Counted from the stretch's first letter, positions 49,431 to 58,984 are shown. The stretch: DNA of 64,000 bases from Neoalteromonas facilis (GCF_002807665.1 NZ_PEAY01000002.1:248001-312000); one strand, 5' to 3'. A program made the numbers and translations. The notes: a model not told the origin generated them from the letters alone.

Positions 49431-51365
49431 TTAACGTGGTGCGGGTGAGTTTTGTTGATTGGACGAGGAAATGACCAGCGGTACTTTTATAAGGAAGCTC
49501 GCGCCGGAGTCACTGGCCAAGCATTGAATGGAACCGCCCATTTTATGCGATATTAAGTTGTAGCAGATATGTAACCCTAAACCGATGCTGCCGCCACTTC
49601 GGTGCGTTGTGAAGAAGGGTTCAAATATTTGCTTGCGGGCATCATCGGGTATACCCGGGCCGTTGTCTTGATAATAAATGCACAGCTCTTGTTCTTGTTT
49701 ATCCACTCTAATTTGGATAAGCCCTTCGTCATTGTCGTTTTTGCCATGCACAATGGTGTTGTCTATCAATGCAATCAATACCTGACTCAAAATGCCAGCA
49801 TAACTGGTGACTTTGCCATCGTAATCAATCTGCAACTCAATATTTAAATGATGACGATTGCATTCCGTTTTCAAGTTTGTCACGACATCCTTTACATATG
49901 GTCCAATAGCAAACTCTCTGACTTCTTCAACGCTTTGATCAACAGATAACTGCTTAAACACTCTGACCAACTCAGCTGCGCGTGTCAGGTTACGCAGGGT
50001 TAGGTCGGCAGACTCATCAAACGCATGTAGCCCTTGTTCAAGTTCAGAACGTTTCAAGGCATTGTTTTCCATATTGTCCAAAAGGTGCTTACTGGACTCT
50101 TGCAAGCCTGAAACCGCAGTAATACAGACGCCTAACGGCGTATTTAATTCATGCGCAATACCGGCAACGAGATTCCCCAAAGACGCCATTTTTTCCGCTT
50201 CTATCAACTGGTTTTGAGTTTCAACCAGTCGTTCATTAACACTTTTTAATTGCTGGTTTTTATCGGCCAGTTTTTGGTTGGCTCTTTCGCGAGATTTAGC
50301 TATACGAATATTAATGGCAACGATGATGATCAACACAATACCGCCGCCCAGTAGCGCATACATCACCAACGATTGCTTTTCGATGGTAATACTTTGGGTT
50401 TCGATGCGTTGTTGGTAATCCTCCAACGCAATATCCTGCTCTTCCATTAACGCTTCTTGGCGTTCAATTTTTGCTTGGTTCTCGCTGATCCGTGAATTCA
50501 GTGAATCCATTGATTGCGTCATTCTGTCAAGCAAGTCTTGTCGTTGTTCTATTTCACCTTGTTTTTGGATCAGTTGAGACGAAATGACAGATAACTCTTG
50601 GGTTGCTGCGTTAAGGGCCTCTTGGCTCGCTTTTTCCTTTTGACTGACATCATTGAAGCGTTGATTCAGCTGTTCATAGTTTCGTTGAGTTGTACTTAGT
50701 TTGGCCGCAGCTTGCTGCAATTCAGAGGTTTTCTCTTCCAGTAATTGTTGTTGTGCGAGCACGTCGCTGGTGAGCTGATTTAATGATTCGGTTTGTATGG
50801 CTAATTGACTGGCTGTGTCTTCCAAGGTTTGCTCCATGTCATACACAAGCGATGCAATATCGATTTCAGATCCGCCTAACAACACGATATCGGGGTCCAT
50901 ACGCAGGCCCTGATAGATGAGGTTGTAGCGGTTGAGTTGGAAAGAGATCGTATTGTCAGAGGTTAAGTAAAAATTGATACCGAAATTAGACTGTTGTTGA
51001 ACACTGTCAGTGATGAGTAGCGTTGGCTGCCCAGCGATTTTACGACTGATCTGTGCGATACGTTGCGAGTAGTTTTCGTCAATGATCAGCATGTGTGGTG
51101 ACTGGATCGCACTTATCGAATTTAACCGCGTAAGTGTAAACGTGGTATTGCTAGAGGTGACACTTTTAAGTTCTTGCAAGCTTTGCCAATAGGTATTGTC
51201 ATCACCTAGGTAAGCAATATTGATATCGCGAGGCGTGTCTTCATTTGGCCATGCAATGTATTTCACAAACTGATTGATATACGCAGCTTTTATATCAGTT
51301 TGGATCTGTCTTGCAGATGCTTCTGAGATAAACACCAGACACAGCAATACAGTTAAAAAGCGCAA
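49431..51365 (-). CDS. Histidine kinase with periplasmic YfiR-like (DUF4154) sensor domain
   Basis: A 644-residue hybrid. After a signal peptide comes a YfiR/DUF4154-type domain (~20-180: IKAAYINQFVKYIAWP; MLIIDE; GINFYLTSDNTISFQLN), a long coiled coil (~190-325), one TM helix (~328-350), and a kinase core. The phospho-acceptor is His405 in GIAHELNTPLG; the ATPase domain has DNTIVHG, DNGPGIPDD and GSIGLGLHIC. No receiver domain or response regulator is adjacent. It is divergent from a TonB-dependent receptor gene. Confidence 0.88.
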   Translation of the reverse strand: MRFLTVLLCLVFISEASARQIQTDIKAAYINQFVKYIAWPNEDTPRDINIAYLGDDNTYWQSLQELKSVTSSNTTFTLTRLNSISAIQSPHMLIIDENYSQRIAQISRKIAGQPTLLITDSVQQQSNFGINFYLTSDNTISFQLNRYNLIYQGLRMDPDIVLLGGSEIDIASLVYDMEQTLEDTASQLAIQTESLNQLTSDVLAQQQLLEEKTSELQQAAAKLSTTQRNYEQLNQRFNDVSQKEKASQEALNAATQELSVISSQLIQKQGEIEQRQDLLDRMTQSMDSLNSRISENQAKIERQEALMEEQDIALEDYQQRIETQSITIEKQSLVMYALLGGGIVLIIIVAINIRIAKSRERANQKLADKNQQLKSVNERLVETQNQLIEAEKMASLGNLVAGIAHELNTPLGVCITAVSGLQESSKHLLDNMENNALKRSELEQGLHAFDESADLTLRNLTRAAELVRVFKQLSVDQSVEEVREFAIGPYVKDVVTNLKTECNRHHLNIELQIDYDGKVTSYAGILSQVLIALIDNTIVHGKNDNDEGLIQIRVDKQEQELCIYYQDNGPGIPDDARKQIFEPFFTTHRSGGSIGLGLHICYNLISHKMGGSIQCLASDSGASFLIKVPLVISSSNQQNSPAPR

Positions 51366-51714
51366 ACTGTCACTCCAATATATTTACAGCTAACACACAT
51401 CGCCTAAGACCATTCCTGCTGATTCGACAGCTAGATATATAAATTAATAACCTTAAAGGAAAGTGTAGTCCATATATTTCGTAACATCCTGAAGGACTTA
51501 TGCCTCGGCAAAAAGCAATTCTATGCATGCAACCCGACAAAGACGAGCGTTCACCTTTTCGCAGCGTCGACTCCGCACTTATTAACGATTTTGATGTAAA
51601 TCAATTCTGTTAACGCTTTTATTGTTTTTTGCACCTTCAAAACGAGCACCAGCATCAAATCTTTGCCTATAATGATGTGAATGACCGGCCACTTATTTTC
51701 ACAAGCGAGCAGCA
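51366..51714. promoter_or_regulatory. Divergent control region of the YfiR-kinase and TonB receptor genes
   Basis: 349 bp between divergent start codons. A TATAAT hexamer at 51668-51673 sits 42 nt before the receptor ATG, but I see no good -35 at the right spacing. The rest is AT-rich without a convincing gene. Confidence 0.4.
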
Positions 51715-53763
51715 ATGACGCGAAAGACAGCCCTAGCATGCTTGATAGTTGCATCGACGTTTTCCGCTCGCGGTGCAATGGCTGCACAATCTTATTTCGA
51801 TTTATCGCTTGAAGATTTGTTGAAAATCAAAGTGAGTATTGCGTCTAAAACGCAAGAGTCTCAATTGCTAGCGCCGGCCAGTATTTCTGTCTATAGCCGT
51901 GAAGAATTGCAGTCTATGGGGATCCAAAACCTCGACCAACTGCTCAATTTTGTACCGGGCTTTACATCCAGCCGAGAAGATAGCGCGAGGGTTAATGCGA
52001 CATCGGTGCGCGGCCGCAGAATTAACAGCAACGCGCCAGACGTGCTGGTGATGTTAGACGGCTCTCGGTTGAATGATCCTGTGACCAGTGGCGCCTTTTA
52101 TTCCAGTGCTGAATTTTCCCTGTTTAATATTAAGCAGGTCGAAATTATTCGCGGGCCGTCATCGGCGCTGTATGGTTCAAACGCGTTTTCTGCGGTGATA
52201 AATTTAATTTCAGAACCCATGAATGAAGCACAGTTTGAAGTAGGGGACTTTGGTCACAGGAACATACAGCTTGCATATAGCAACCAGGTAATGGGCAGCG
52301 ATATCAATGTTTACCTCGCTCATCAAGAAGATGAAGGGGATGATTACGCACCGTTTTTCCCCTTTTTTGGCGAACAAAACCCTACTCAGGACCCGCAGTT
52401 TGGCAGCAATGTTCATATAACTCTCAAGCGTGGGAATTGGGCTTTTTCGAGCTATTGGAATCAAAGAAGCTTTCAAGATTTCATTATTGGTGGCACCCAA
52501 GGTGATGGCGTTAACGAGTTTTATCGTTCAGGTTGGTTAACGTCACTTAAGTACAGTAATAGTGATTCGGATGTGCTTCACTATGCCAGTTCGCTGGAGT
52601 ACTACAAAGTTGAGCAAGATGCGCTGATCACGTTTTATCCGGCGAGCATAGCCAATCAAGTCGGGTGGACTGATGGCTCGAATATCGATTTGCTAGGTGG
52701 CAATGTTCGTGATGGTGAAGAATATCGGTTTTCAGCCAGTGGTTTGTGGTTTTGGACTGAAAATCAAGAGATCAGCTTTGGCTTTGAGTACAGACAAGAG
52801 CAAACCGGATTAAATGCGTTTCAAAGTAATATCGATGTTGTTCAGCAGCGTGACAGTGGCGGCACCATAGTTGTGCCTTCAGAAAAAGGACTAACGACTG
52901 GGTTTTATGTTGCAGGCGGTGCTCGGTTGGATTTGATCAAACCCTTCGATCGCGATATCTGGGGTGCTTATGTACAAGATAAAATTGCACTATCCGACAA
53001 CACTGAAATTACGTTAGGACTGCGTTATGACAAATATCAAACCCTATCCGATAACGTTAGTTTGCGGGCGGGATTGGTAACCACATTTGATGAGCATTCA
53101 ACGATAAAGGTACTTTACAGTGAAGCCTTCAGAGCACCTACTATCGTTGATACGCAAGCAGAAATCAGTTCAGTAGAAGTGGGAAATCCCGATTTAGAGC
53201 CAGAACTGATCAGCACGCTCGATTTGGTATACGTTTATCAGTTGGAAAACCTTTCTCTCAGCACTAATGTGTTTTACTCCCAAGTAGACAACGAAATAGT
53301 GGTCGAACTCAGAACGATATTTGAAGGGTTCAATTCACTGCAACCTGTGAATAACGGTCAGTTAGATCTCTCTGGCATTGAATGGGAATTATTGGCTGAG
53401 TTGTCGGAGCGTGTTTATCTGAGAGCGGGGGCAAGCTATTACGACCGACATCAAGCGCTGGGTGCAGCGAGGTGGCACGGTTACGCAGCGCTAAACATGG
53501 AGTTTGAACCCATCACTGTCAATATAAACACAGAGATTCGCGACGATGTGATCAGTAGCCCTGACGGCTCTACGTTTATAGATGGGTATGCACTCACTAA
53601 CATTAACGCCAAGTACTCGATTAGCGAAAATGCAGCGGTCGTTTTTAACGTCACCAATCTGTTTGATAAAGCGTATGCAACCTACACAACCGGTGCTGGC
53701 CTAACAGATGGATTGCCCGGCAGAGGTCGGCAATGGAAGTTGTCATATCGGCATCGGTTCTAA
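51715..53763 (+). CDS. TonB-dependent outer-membrane receptor
   Basis: A 682-residue receptor: signal peptide (cleavage near GAMA|AQ), a plug domain of the class starting DLSLEDLLKIKVSIASK and QLLNFVPGF (~30-165), with VEIIRGPSSALYGSNAFSAVIN, and a 22-strand barrel with conserved ALSDNTEITLGLRYDKY, EAFRAPT and VFNVTNLFDKAYATY segments ending in an aromatic residue (RHRF). The transported ligand is unknown. Divergent pairing with a YfiR-type kinase suggests ligand-dependent signalling. Confidence 0.92.
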   Translation: MTRKTALACLIVASTFSARGAMAAQSYFDLSLEDLLKIKVSIASKTQESQLLAPASISVYSREELQSMGIQNLDQLLNFVPGFTSSREDSARVNATSVRGRRINSNAPDVLVMLDGSRLNDPVTSGAFYSSAEFSLFNIKQVEIIRGPSSALYGSNAFSAVINLISEPMNEAQFEVGDFGHRNIQLAYSNQVMGSDINVYLAHQEDEGDDYAPFFPFFGEQNPTQDPQFGSNVHITLKRGNWAFSSYWNQRSFQDFIIGGTQGDGVNEFYRSGWLTSLKYSNSDSDVLHYASSLEYYKVEQDALITFYPASIANQVGWTDGSNIDLLGGNVRDGEEYRFSASGLWFWTENQEISFGFEYRQEQTGLNAFQSNIDVVQQRDSGGTIVVPSEKGLTTGFYVAGGARLDLIKPFDRDIWGAYVQDKIALSDNTEITLGLRYDKYQTLSDNVSLRAGLVTTFDEHSTIKVLYSEAFRAPTIVDTQAEISSVEVGNPDLEPELISTLDLVYVYQLENLSLSTNVFYSQVDNEIVVELRTIFEGFNSLQPVNNGQLDLSGIEWELLAELSERVYLRAGASYYDRHQALGAARWHGYAALNMEFEPITVNINTEIRDDVISSPDGSTFIDGYALTNINAKYSISENAAVVFNVTNLFDKAYATYTTGAGLTDGLPGRGRQWKLSYRHRF

Positions 53764-53800
53764 GTGGCTATTGCACTTTGATATCACGCAAGAGATTTGC

Positions 53801-54685
53801 TTACGAACTCCCACCTGTCGGCAACGAAGCATTCCTTAGCTCAATGGCACCATCAATATGCACATCTCGTTGCGGGAATGCGATAGTGATGTCGTGCTCT
53901 TTGAATATAGCATCGATGGCATGTCGCACATTGCTTCGAATGATGCGTAAATCGCGCTCTGCCGACGCACTGACCCAGAAGTACACTTCAAATACCAGTG
54001 CACTGTCGCCGAAGTCGTCAAAAATCACCAGTGGTTCGGGCGTGTGCAGCGCATCGTGATTGTCTTTCATCACTTGTTCGAGTAACGAAGACACTTTCTG
54101 GGTCGGAGAGCCATAGGCGACGCCGACTTTTACCGATGTGCGTACGTTGCGGTCGATTAACGTCCAGTTAATAACGGTATTTTCCAGCAATTTACTGTTT
54201 GGGATCAGCATATGCACACCGTCGACACGACGTATACGCGTAGAGCGCGTGTTAATCGATTCAACGGTGCCGCGTGATGTGTTCTCAATTTCCAGAAAGT
54301 CGCCAATCCGGATCGGGCGCTCCCACATCAATATCCAGCCACTGATAAAGTTATTGATAATGTTCTGGGCACCAAACCCAACACCAATCGCCACAGCGCC
54401 CGATACAAAAGCAAATGCGGTGATCGGCACATTGAAGAAATCCAACGTGGTAATAACCAAAATGATCAGCGTAATAACAAAGAATAAGCGCATGATCAGA
54501 TGGGCAACATCGGGCCTGACATGTTTGGCAAGCAAACGTGCTTTGATAAATCGAGACGTCCAACTCAATAACAAGAAGCCGAGAATAACTAGCGCTGGCG
54601 CTAACAGTACTTGTCCAAGCGAAAAGGATTGCTCATTGAGCGTAAAGAGTTGTTTATTCAGTAATTGTGTTAGTTGCTCTGGCAT
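53801..54685 (-). CDS. Small-conductance mechanosensitive channel (MscS family)
   Basis: A 294-residue channel with three or four N-terminal TM helices; the pore-lining TM3 is AFVSGAVAIGVGFGAQNIINNFISG with the glycine/alanine spacing typical of MscS, followed by the beta domain (ERPIRIGDFLEI, RSTRIRRVDGVHMLIPNSKLLE) and cytoplasmic alpha-beta cage. It releases solutes upon hypo-osmotic shock. It is convergent with the TonB receptor gene and no operon partner is seen. Confidence 0.93.
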   Translation of the reverse strand: MPEQLTQLLNKQLFTLNEQSFSLGQVLLAPALVILGFLLLSWTSRFIKARLLAKHVRPDVAHLIMRLFFVITLIILVITTLDFFNVPITAFAFVSGAVAIGVGFGAQNIINNFISGWILMWERPIRIGDFLEIENTSRGTVESINTRSTRIRRVDGVHMLIPNSKLLENTVINWTLIDRNVRTSVKVGVAYGSPTQKVSSLLEQVMKDNHDALHTPEPLVIFDDFGDSALVFEVYFWVSASAERDLRIIRSNVRHAIDAIFKEHDITIAFPQRDVHIDGAIELRNASLPTGGSS

Positions 54686-54803
54686 GACGAATTAAAATTG
54701 AACGGCTTATTGTAACTGTAGCGCAATAAGGGGCTACTTGGCGAATGGTTGGGATGGCTTGGCATCAGCAGACACTGACATAGCTCATTGGAGTTGCTAG
54801 ACT

Positions 54804-55532
54804 GTGGCGACTGTTAGGGGCTCGTTTGGTGTGTATCTTTTGTCTGATTATAAGCATTGTTTGAACTGCGATACGCAACTTGCTGCTGGAGCGAAGTATT
54901 GTTCTGAGTGCGGACAAAAGACAACGTCACCGAATAAACCCTTTTTAAGCTTTGTGCAGCAGTCTTTTCACGAGATACTCGATATAGATGGGCGGCTTAC
55001 CAGAACGCTTAAAACCTTGTTTTTACAACCGGGCTTAGCGGCTTATGAGTTTAGTCTTGGCAAGCAAATTAAGTACACCCCAGCCTTGCGCCTTTATTTA
55101 GTGTCCAGCCTGTTATTCTTTTTGGTGTTTGCCAGCTTTCAACATATTTATATTGTCGACACTGGCGCCGAGAATTCCGCTGTTGATATGTATTCACGCA
55201 CCATGTTCTTGCTGTTTCCTCTGTACGCCTTTTTTATCAAGGGATTTTTCTGGAACAGTTATTACTTACACAATTTAGTGTTTTCCATGCATATACACAG
55301 CATGGCCTACATTGTGCTGATGATCATTGGCCCAATCGAAGCCATTGAGTCTAAAAGCCAGACATTGGTGTTTGTACAAGCGATTCCGGCCACCTATTTC
55401 ATTTGGTACTTATTGAAGGCGTTTAAAACCATGTATCAAGAATCGTGGTTGAAAACCGCATGTAAAACCTTGGGCGTGTATTTTATCTATATGGCGACTT
55501 TGGGGCTGGTGTTTGACTTTGTATTAAGGTGA
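54804..55532 (+). CDS. DUF3667-like membrane protein with zinc ribbon
   Basis: A ~242-residue protein starting with a zinc-ribbon (HCLNCDTQL and YCSECGQK, two CxxC pairs) followed by a conserved amphipathic segment (FHEILDIDGRLTRTLKTLFLQPG) and about four or five TM helices. This matches the DUF3667 layout; function unknown. Starts are ambiguous: GTG 54804 or GTG 54831 both precede the zinc ribbon. It marks the edge of the accessory region. Confidence 0.72.
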   Translation: MATVRGSFGVYLLSDYKHCLNCDTQLAAGAKYCSECGQKTTSPNKPFLSFVQQSFHEILDIDGRLTRTLKTLFLQPGLAAYEFSLGKQIKYTPALRLYLVSSLLFFLVFASFQHIYIVDTGAENSAVDMYSRTMFLLFPLYAFFIKGFFWNSYYLHNLVFSMHIHSMAYIVLMIIGPIEAIESKSQTLVFVQAIPATYFIWYLLKAFKTMYQESWLKTACKTLGVYFIYMATLGLVFDFVLR

Positions 55533-55556
55533 TTGAGAGGTGGCAGCTCATGACGC

Positions 55557-56423
55557 TCATTTTGCCCAATAAGATTTACCCATAATAACAACCAACACTC
55601 CGCCAAGTACCAATATTCCTGATATGAAAAGACGTAGCGTGATCGGTTCAGAGACAAATATTACTCCGCCAAGTGCTGCAATTACTGGAACGAGTAACTG
55701 TAGAACGGCAGCTTGAGTGGACTTAAGCTGTGTAAGGGCTGAATACCAAATAGTGTAGCCAACACCCGATGCAAGAGTACCTGATAATATCGCCAAGGTG
55801 ACGCCATAGGTTGAATAACTCGCATTGTTCAATGCAAAGATGGCTAAAATTATCACAAAAGGTGTTGTTCTTACGAAGTTGTAGGTTGTGTCAGATAACG
55901 GGTTTTTAGAGCCTCGTCCTTGCAATGTGTATACGCCCCATGCGATACCCGACACCGTCATGAGCACAAAGCCTGTTAGAGAAGGCGTGGATACGTTCGG
56001 GATAACAAGGTATAGAAATCCAGCAAAGGCTATCGATATGCCAACCCACTCGGTTAGGTGAACTCGAGCGCCAGAATAAATGGATAGTAGGATCATTGTA
56101 ATCTGCACAGACCCAAATAGGATGAGTGCGCCGGTGCCTGTTTCGAGTGTTAAATAAGCGTATGAGAACGCGACTGCGTATAGAAACAGCATAAAGCTCG
56201 CCAACCAGCTGCCTTTGGGAGACGGTTGGTCACTTCTTCTACGAGATAAGCTTAAGATAACAGCAAGGGCTGCGGCTCCTGAGACAAGGCGTACAATTGT
56301 ATAACTGGCTGCATCAATAGCGTTACTATCCAGTGCCAATCTAGACAGTACTGAATTTGCAGCAAATGCGATCAAGGCTAGTCCTGTCAGAATGACCAAT
56401 TTCAAAAGCGATTGCTGGCTCAC
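55557..56423 (-). CDS. EamA/DMT-family transporter
   Basis: A 288-residue drug/metabolite transporter with ten predicted TM helices in two EamA repeats (first ~8-135, second ~150-285). Substrate unknown. No regulator is adjacent. About 120 bp separates it from the upstream hydrolase gene; the space includes an imperfect inverted repeat (CTCAACA...TGTTGAG) but no clear attC. Confidence 0.85.
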   Translation of the reverse strand: MSQQSLLKLVILTGLALIAFAANSVLSRLALDSNAIDAASYTIVRLVSGAAALAVILSLSRRRSDQPSPKGSWLASFMLFLYAVAFSYAYLTLETGTGALILFGSVQITMILLSIYSGARVHLTEWVGISIAFAGFLYLVIPNVSTPSLTGFVLMTVSGIAWGVYTLQGRGSKNPLSDTTYNFVRTTPFVIILAIFALNNASYSTYGVTLAILSGTLASGVGYTIWYSALTQLKSTQAAVLQLLVPVIAALGGVIFVSEPITLRLFISGILVLGGVLVVIMGKSYWAK

Positions 56424-56543
56424 ATTAGACTCCCTAAGAAAAACGCCTTTTTCATTGACTTGCCTCCATGGAACTCAACACCTTAGTTGAATCCCAATCA
56501 AGCGCCTCATGTTGAGACGTCCTCTATCTATATAGTATGAGAA

Positions 56544-57581
56544 TTAGGGAGATTTTAGAAAGGCCAAAATTAATTCGTAATACGTGTCCGGTTGTTCCCA
56601 CCAAATAATATGTCCAGCATTTTCAATAAAGTGATAGTCAGCACCAAACAATTCGCTAAACTCTATGGCGACGCCATAAGGTATTGAATCGCATTGTCCA
56701 TGAAGGGTAATCGACGGAATCGGTTTTAAAGACGGGCGAATATCAATAGCGTCTGGATTGTAGTTTGTAGACATATACGCGTAAGCGCCAGCCCCTCCCT
56801 CTTCGGGCTTAACGTTAATGGGGTCACAAACCATTCCCGCCGTGACTTTACTGACTAGATTATTAAAAAGCGTATCCATTTCGTTGTCAGAAATCAGTTT
56901 GATATCAAACAACAATGCGCCTGCTAACGCTAGCATTGGCTTTGGCTTTAGTATCGCGTTGTCAGATGTTTCGTGATAACTCCACGGCTCAACAAAGTTA
57001 TATTCTTTAGGCGTTGGTATATGGTAACGAATAGGGTTTCCGTCATTGTCATAGGGCTCTGGAGTAATACCACCAGGAGATGAAAACACAATTTTGTGAA
57101 CCAGATCGGGATATCTTGCGACAAAGTGAGCCGCAATATCGGCCCCAAAAGAATGTGCGACAAGGGTTACCTTATTCGTGCCAATGTGCTGAGTGACTAT
57201 CTCGTGCAGATCGGAGACATGGGATCCCAATGTCACATCCGAAAATTTAGCTGGGCGCTCAGACCTACCCGAGCCAAGTTGGTCGTAAAAATATAGCTCA
57301 AATCCTTGTTGGCTAAGTGGCTTTAGCGTCTCAATCACTGCTGAATGTATATAACCGCCAGGGCCCCCGTGAAGAAAAATAATAGGGGGGACGGTTTTAT
57401 CAGTATTGCCAAAATGGCTATACGCTATTTTAAAGCCACGATTGAGGTGCCAGTATTGTGTTTCTGAATTACTTTCTATCAATGGAACCGTTTTAGGTTC
57501 AGGCACATATGCCCAAGTAATAAAGATGGTCAGTGACACGATCACAAACAAACCGACTACTTTAAATAGCTTATTGAGCAT
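56544..57581 (-). CDS. Alpha/beta hydrolase, proline-iminopeptidase-like, membrane anchored
   Basis: A 345-residue alpha/beta hydrolase with an N-terminal signal anchor (~7-25). The oxyanion motif HGGPGG is at 71-76 and the nucleophile elbow is AHSFGA with Ser144; GSGRS follows strand 4, and the catalytic His lies in ENAGHIIWW near the C-terminus, with Asp in GQCDSIP. HGGPGG is typical of the S33 family (proline iminopeptidases and related hydrolases). It lies next to the cassette array on the same strand but has no attC-like site after it. Confidence 0.82.
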   Translation of the reverse strand: MLNKLFKVVGLFVIVSLTIFITWAYVPEPKTVPLIESNSETQYWHLNRGFKIAYSHFGNTDKTVPPIIFLHGGPGGYIHSAVIETLKPLSQQGFELYFYDQLGSGRSERPAKFSDVTLGSHVSDLHEIVTQHIGTNKVTLVAHSFGADIAAHFVARYPDLVHKIVFSSPGGITPEPYDNDGNPIRYHIPTPKEYNFVEPWSYHETSDNAILKPKPMLALAGALLFDIKLISDNEMDTLFNNLVSKVTAGMVCDPINVKPEEGGAGAYAYMSTNYNPDAIDIRPSLKPIPSITLHGQCDSIPYGVAIEFSELFGADYHFIENAGHIIWWEQPDTYYELILAFLKSP

Positions 57582-57757
57582 TATGGGGTTCGCAACAATA
57601 TAAAATCATGAATGTATTCGACTGATACACATGTATTCTGTCAATGTTGAAAGCGTAAGTAGATGTGTATGGTTCATACCGAGAGACTCCTGAGAGCTGA
57701 TCAGCAGCCTATATTATACTCTTGTTATGTTCACTCACTGAAAAAAAGAGAGTTTTT

Positions 57758-57794
57758 TGAAAGTCGTTTAATTTATGGCTTTCAACGACTTTCA
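57758..57794 (-). terminator. Hairpin after the 44-codon membrane peptide gene
   Basis: A perfect 11-bp stem TGAAAGTCGTT / AACGACTTTCA with a 15-nt loop begins 10 nt after the peptide's stop codon; on the minus strand it is followed by A6, CTCTC and T7. It could terminate transcription of the array. Confidence 0.6.
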
Positions 57795-57803
57795 ATTGTG
57801 CCT

Positions 57804-57938
57804 CTAAGAAAACGTTTGGCTAATGAACTTAGACATATTCTCTTTCTGGTAGTCTTCCATTGACGCGTAGAATCCCACACTGCCAATGAGAAGCAATGCC
57901 ACTGTGTAGGCCAATATTGTTTTAGTTTTTGTTTTCAT
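57804..57938 (-). CDS. 44-residue single-TM peptide
   Basis: A short gene: ATG at 57938, TAG at 57806-57804. AAGGAAG lies 5 nt before the start. The peptide has a Lys/Thr-rich start (MKTKTKT), a TM helix at ~8-25 (ILAYTVALLLIGSVGFYA) and a polar tail (SMEDYQKENMSKF). A strong hairpin follows directly. It is not similar to anything I recognise and its size resembles type I toxin or regulatory membrane peptides, but no antisense RNA is evident. A plus-strand frame across the same bases lacks a ribosome site and is less likely. Confidence 0.55.
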   Translation of the reverse strand: MKTKTKTILAYTVALLLIGSVGFYASMEDYQKENMSKFISQTFS

Positions 57939-57967
57939 AGAACTTCCTTTGTTTGATTAAACGGTGA

Positions 57968-58065
57968 ATATAAAATCCCAATATGGGGCCCGGACACGCA
58001 GGTGATAAAAGCGAAGCCGCCTGCGTGTTTGCGTCCCAGGGAAATCTTTGTGGTGGTTTGTAAAG
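57968..58065 (-). repeat. attC-like site F (degenerate)
   Basis: Follows the secreted alpha/beta hydrolase gene. It has a 9-bp central stem ACACGCAGG / CCTGCGTGT (57994-58002 and 58020-58028) and the CTGGGAC motif shared with sites C and others, but the outer ends read TTTACAAACC and GGGATTTTATA instead of TAACAAGCC and GGGCGTTATG, so it may no longer recombine. Confidence 0.45.
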
Positions 58066-58070
58066 CCCCA

Positions 58071-58931
58071 CTACCTTGCCAATGCCTGTATTTTTGATAC
58101 GACTAATTCTGGGTCTGAAATGTGTAAATGATGTTTTTCAGATGTTGAGTAAATGATTTCTACATCAGTTGAAAGTGATTTGAAATAGTCTTCTGCGCCC
58201 TGTTCCAATGATTCCATTCTTTGCGCAATTTGGGCTGGAACAAATGGTGGATCGTAGGGTTCTGCGCTCTGTTTGGTGCGGATGACAATAATAGGCTTGG
58301 CGTCAAAATTATTGGCGTTTGATAGTTGTTTATAGCTTTCCATATGATCGATGTTTTCTGGAACACGTTCGAACATTGGATTTAAAACACTTTTTTCAAA
58401 TGCCATGTAGCGTTTCAATTTTTCGTTGTCAGTTTCAAAGCTTTCAGGCCAACGAGTACCCATTGTGTAAAAATACCCAAGAGTAGGGGGGGCGATAAAC
58501 ACAGCACCCAATACTTCATCTGGGTAAAGGTTATTGTAGGCAGTGATGATATAGGAAGCGTATGAGCCCCCAGCGAAATAGTATGGTGGATTTATGTTGG
58601 CAGCAGATAAAAGAGCATGAAGGCGTTTAGCGTTGTCGTTAATCGTAAAAGGAACTGGCCCCTTTTCACTTTTCCCTAAACCAGAACGATCGTAAAGACA
58701 GATACTATATTGGTCTTTGAGAGCTTTAATATTGTTCAACCAGACTCCATCAGAGCCAGAGCGACCAAACCCCTGTTCAAGTATTAATTTGGGGTTGTCA
58801 TTTTCATAGCATTCTAAATAGAGACTAAAGCCCCCGACATCAAACATTCCAGATTTAGTTGGAGTAAGTTCATCGGCTGAGACACCGAGGCTAAGCAGTA
58901 TTAAACAGATAGGTAATAATTTGTGAAACAT
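58071..58931 (-). CDS. Secreted alpha/beta hydrolase (cassette gene)
   Basis: A 286-residue exported hydrolase. The signal peptide ends near SLGVSA|DE; AAAGGA lies 6-7 nt before ATG 58931, so I prefer it over an upstream ATG at 58970. The oxyanion region is LEQGFGRSGSDG, the nucleophile elbow AGGSYAS (Ser123), and the likely catalytic His lies in EKHHLH near the C-terminus. Substrate unknown; some distant relatives act on lactones or esters. Its stop is immediately followed by attC-like site F, making it a probable cassette. Confidence 0.8.
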   Translation of the reverse strand: MFHKLLPICLILLSLGVSADELTPTKSGMFDVGGFSLYLECYENDNPKLILEQGFGRSGSDGVWLNNIKALKDQYSICLYDRSGLGKSEKGPVPFTINDNAKRLHALLSAANINPPYYFAGGSYASYIITAYNNLYPDEVLGAVFIAPPTLGYFYTMGTRWPESFETDNEKLKRYMAFEKSVLNPMFERVPENIDHMESYKQLSNANNFDAKPIIVIRTKQSAEPYDPPFVPAQIAQRMESLEQGAEDYFKSLSTDVEIIYSTSEKHHLHISDPELVVSKIQALAR

Positions 58932-58984
58932 CGTGATTCCTTTCTCGTTTTTGCGGTGGCAATTTGCCACAGGTGTAGCGCATT

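Noticed and set aside
51551-51787. 78-codon minus-strand frame across the TonB-receptor start
   Set aside because: Covers the receptor's signal-peptide region and the control region; no ribosome site or recognisable features.
56424-56543. Additional attC between the EamA and hydrolase genes
   Set aside because: A CTCAACA/TGTTGAG inverted repeat exists, but there is no TAAC/GTTA end, no CTGGRAC motif, and it does not abut the stop codon.
57663-57863. 66-codon plus-strand frame
   Set aside because: No ribosome site and overlaps the better supported minus-strand membrane peptide and its hairpin.
58000-58045. GGGACGCAAA-like string resembling part of a c-di-GMP (GEMM) riboswitch
   Set aside because: The required flanking stems and tetraloop receptor are absent; it belongs to the attC-like palindrome F.
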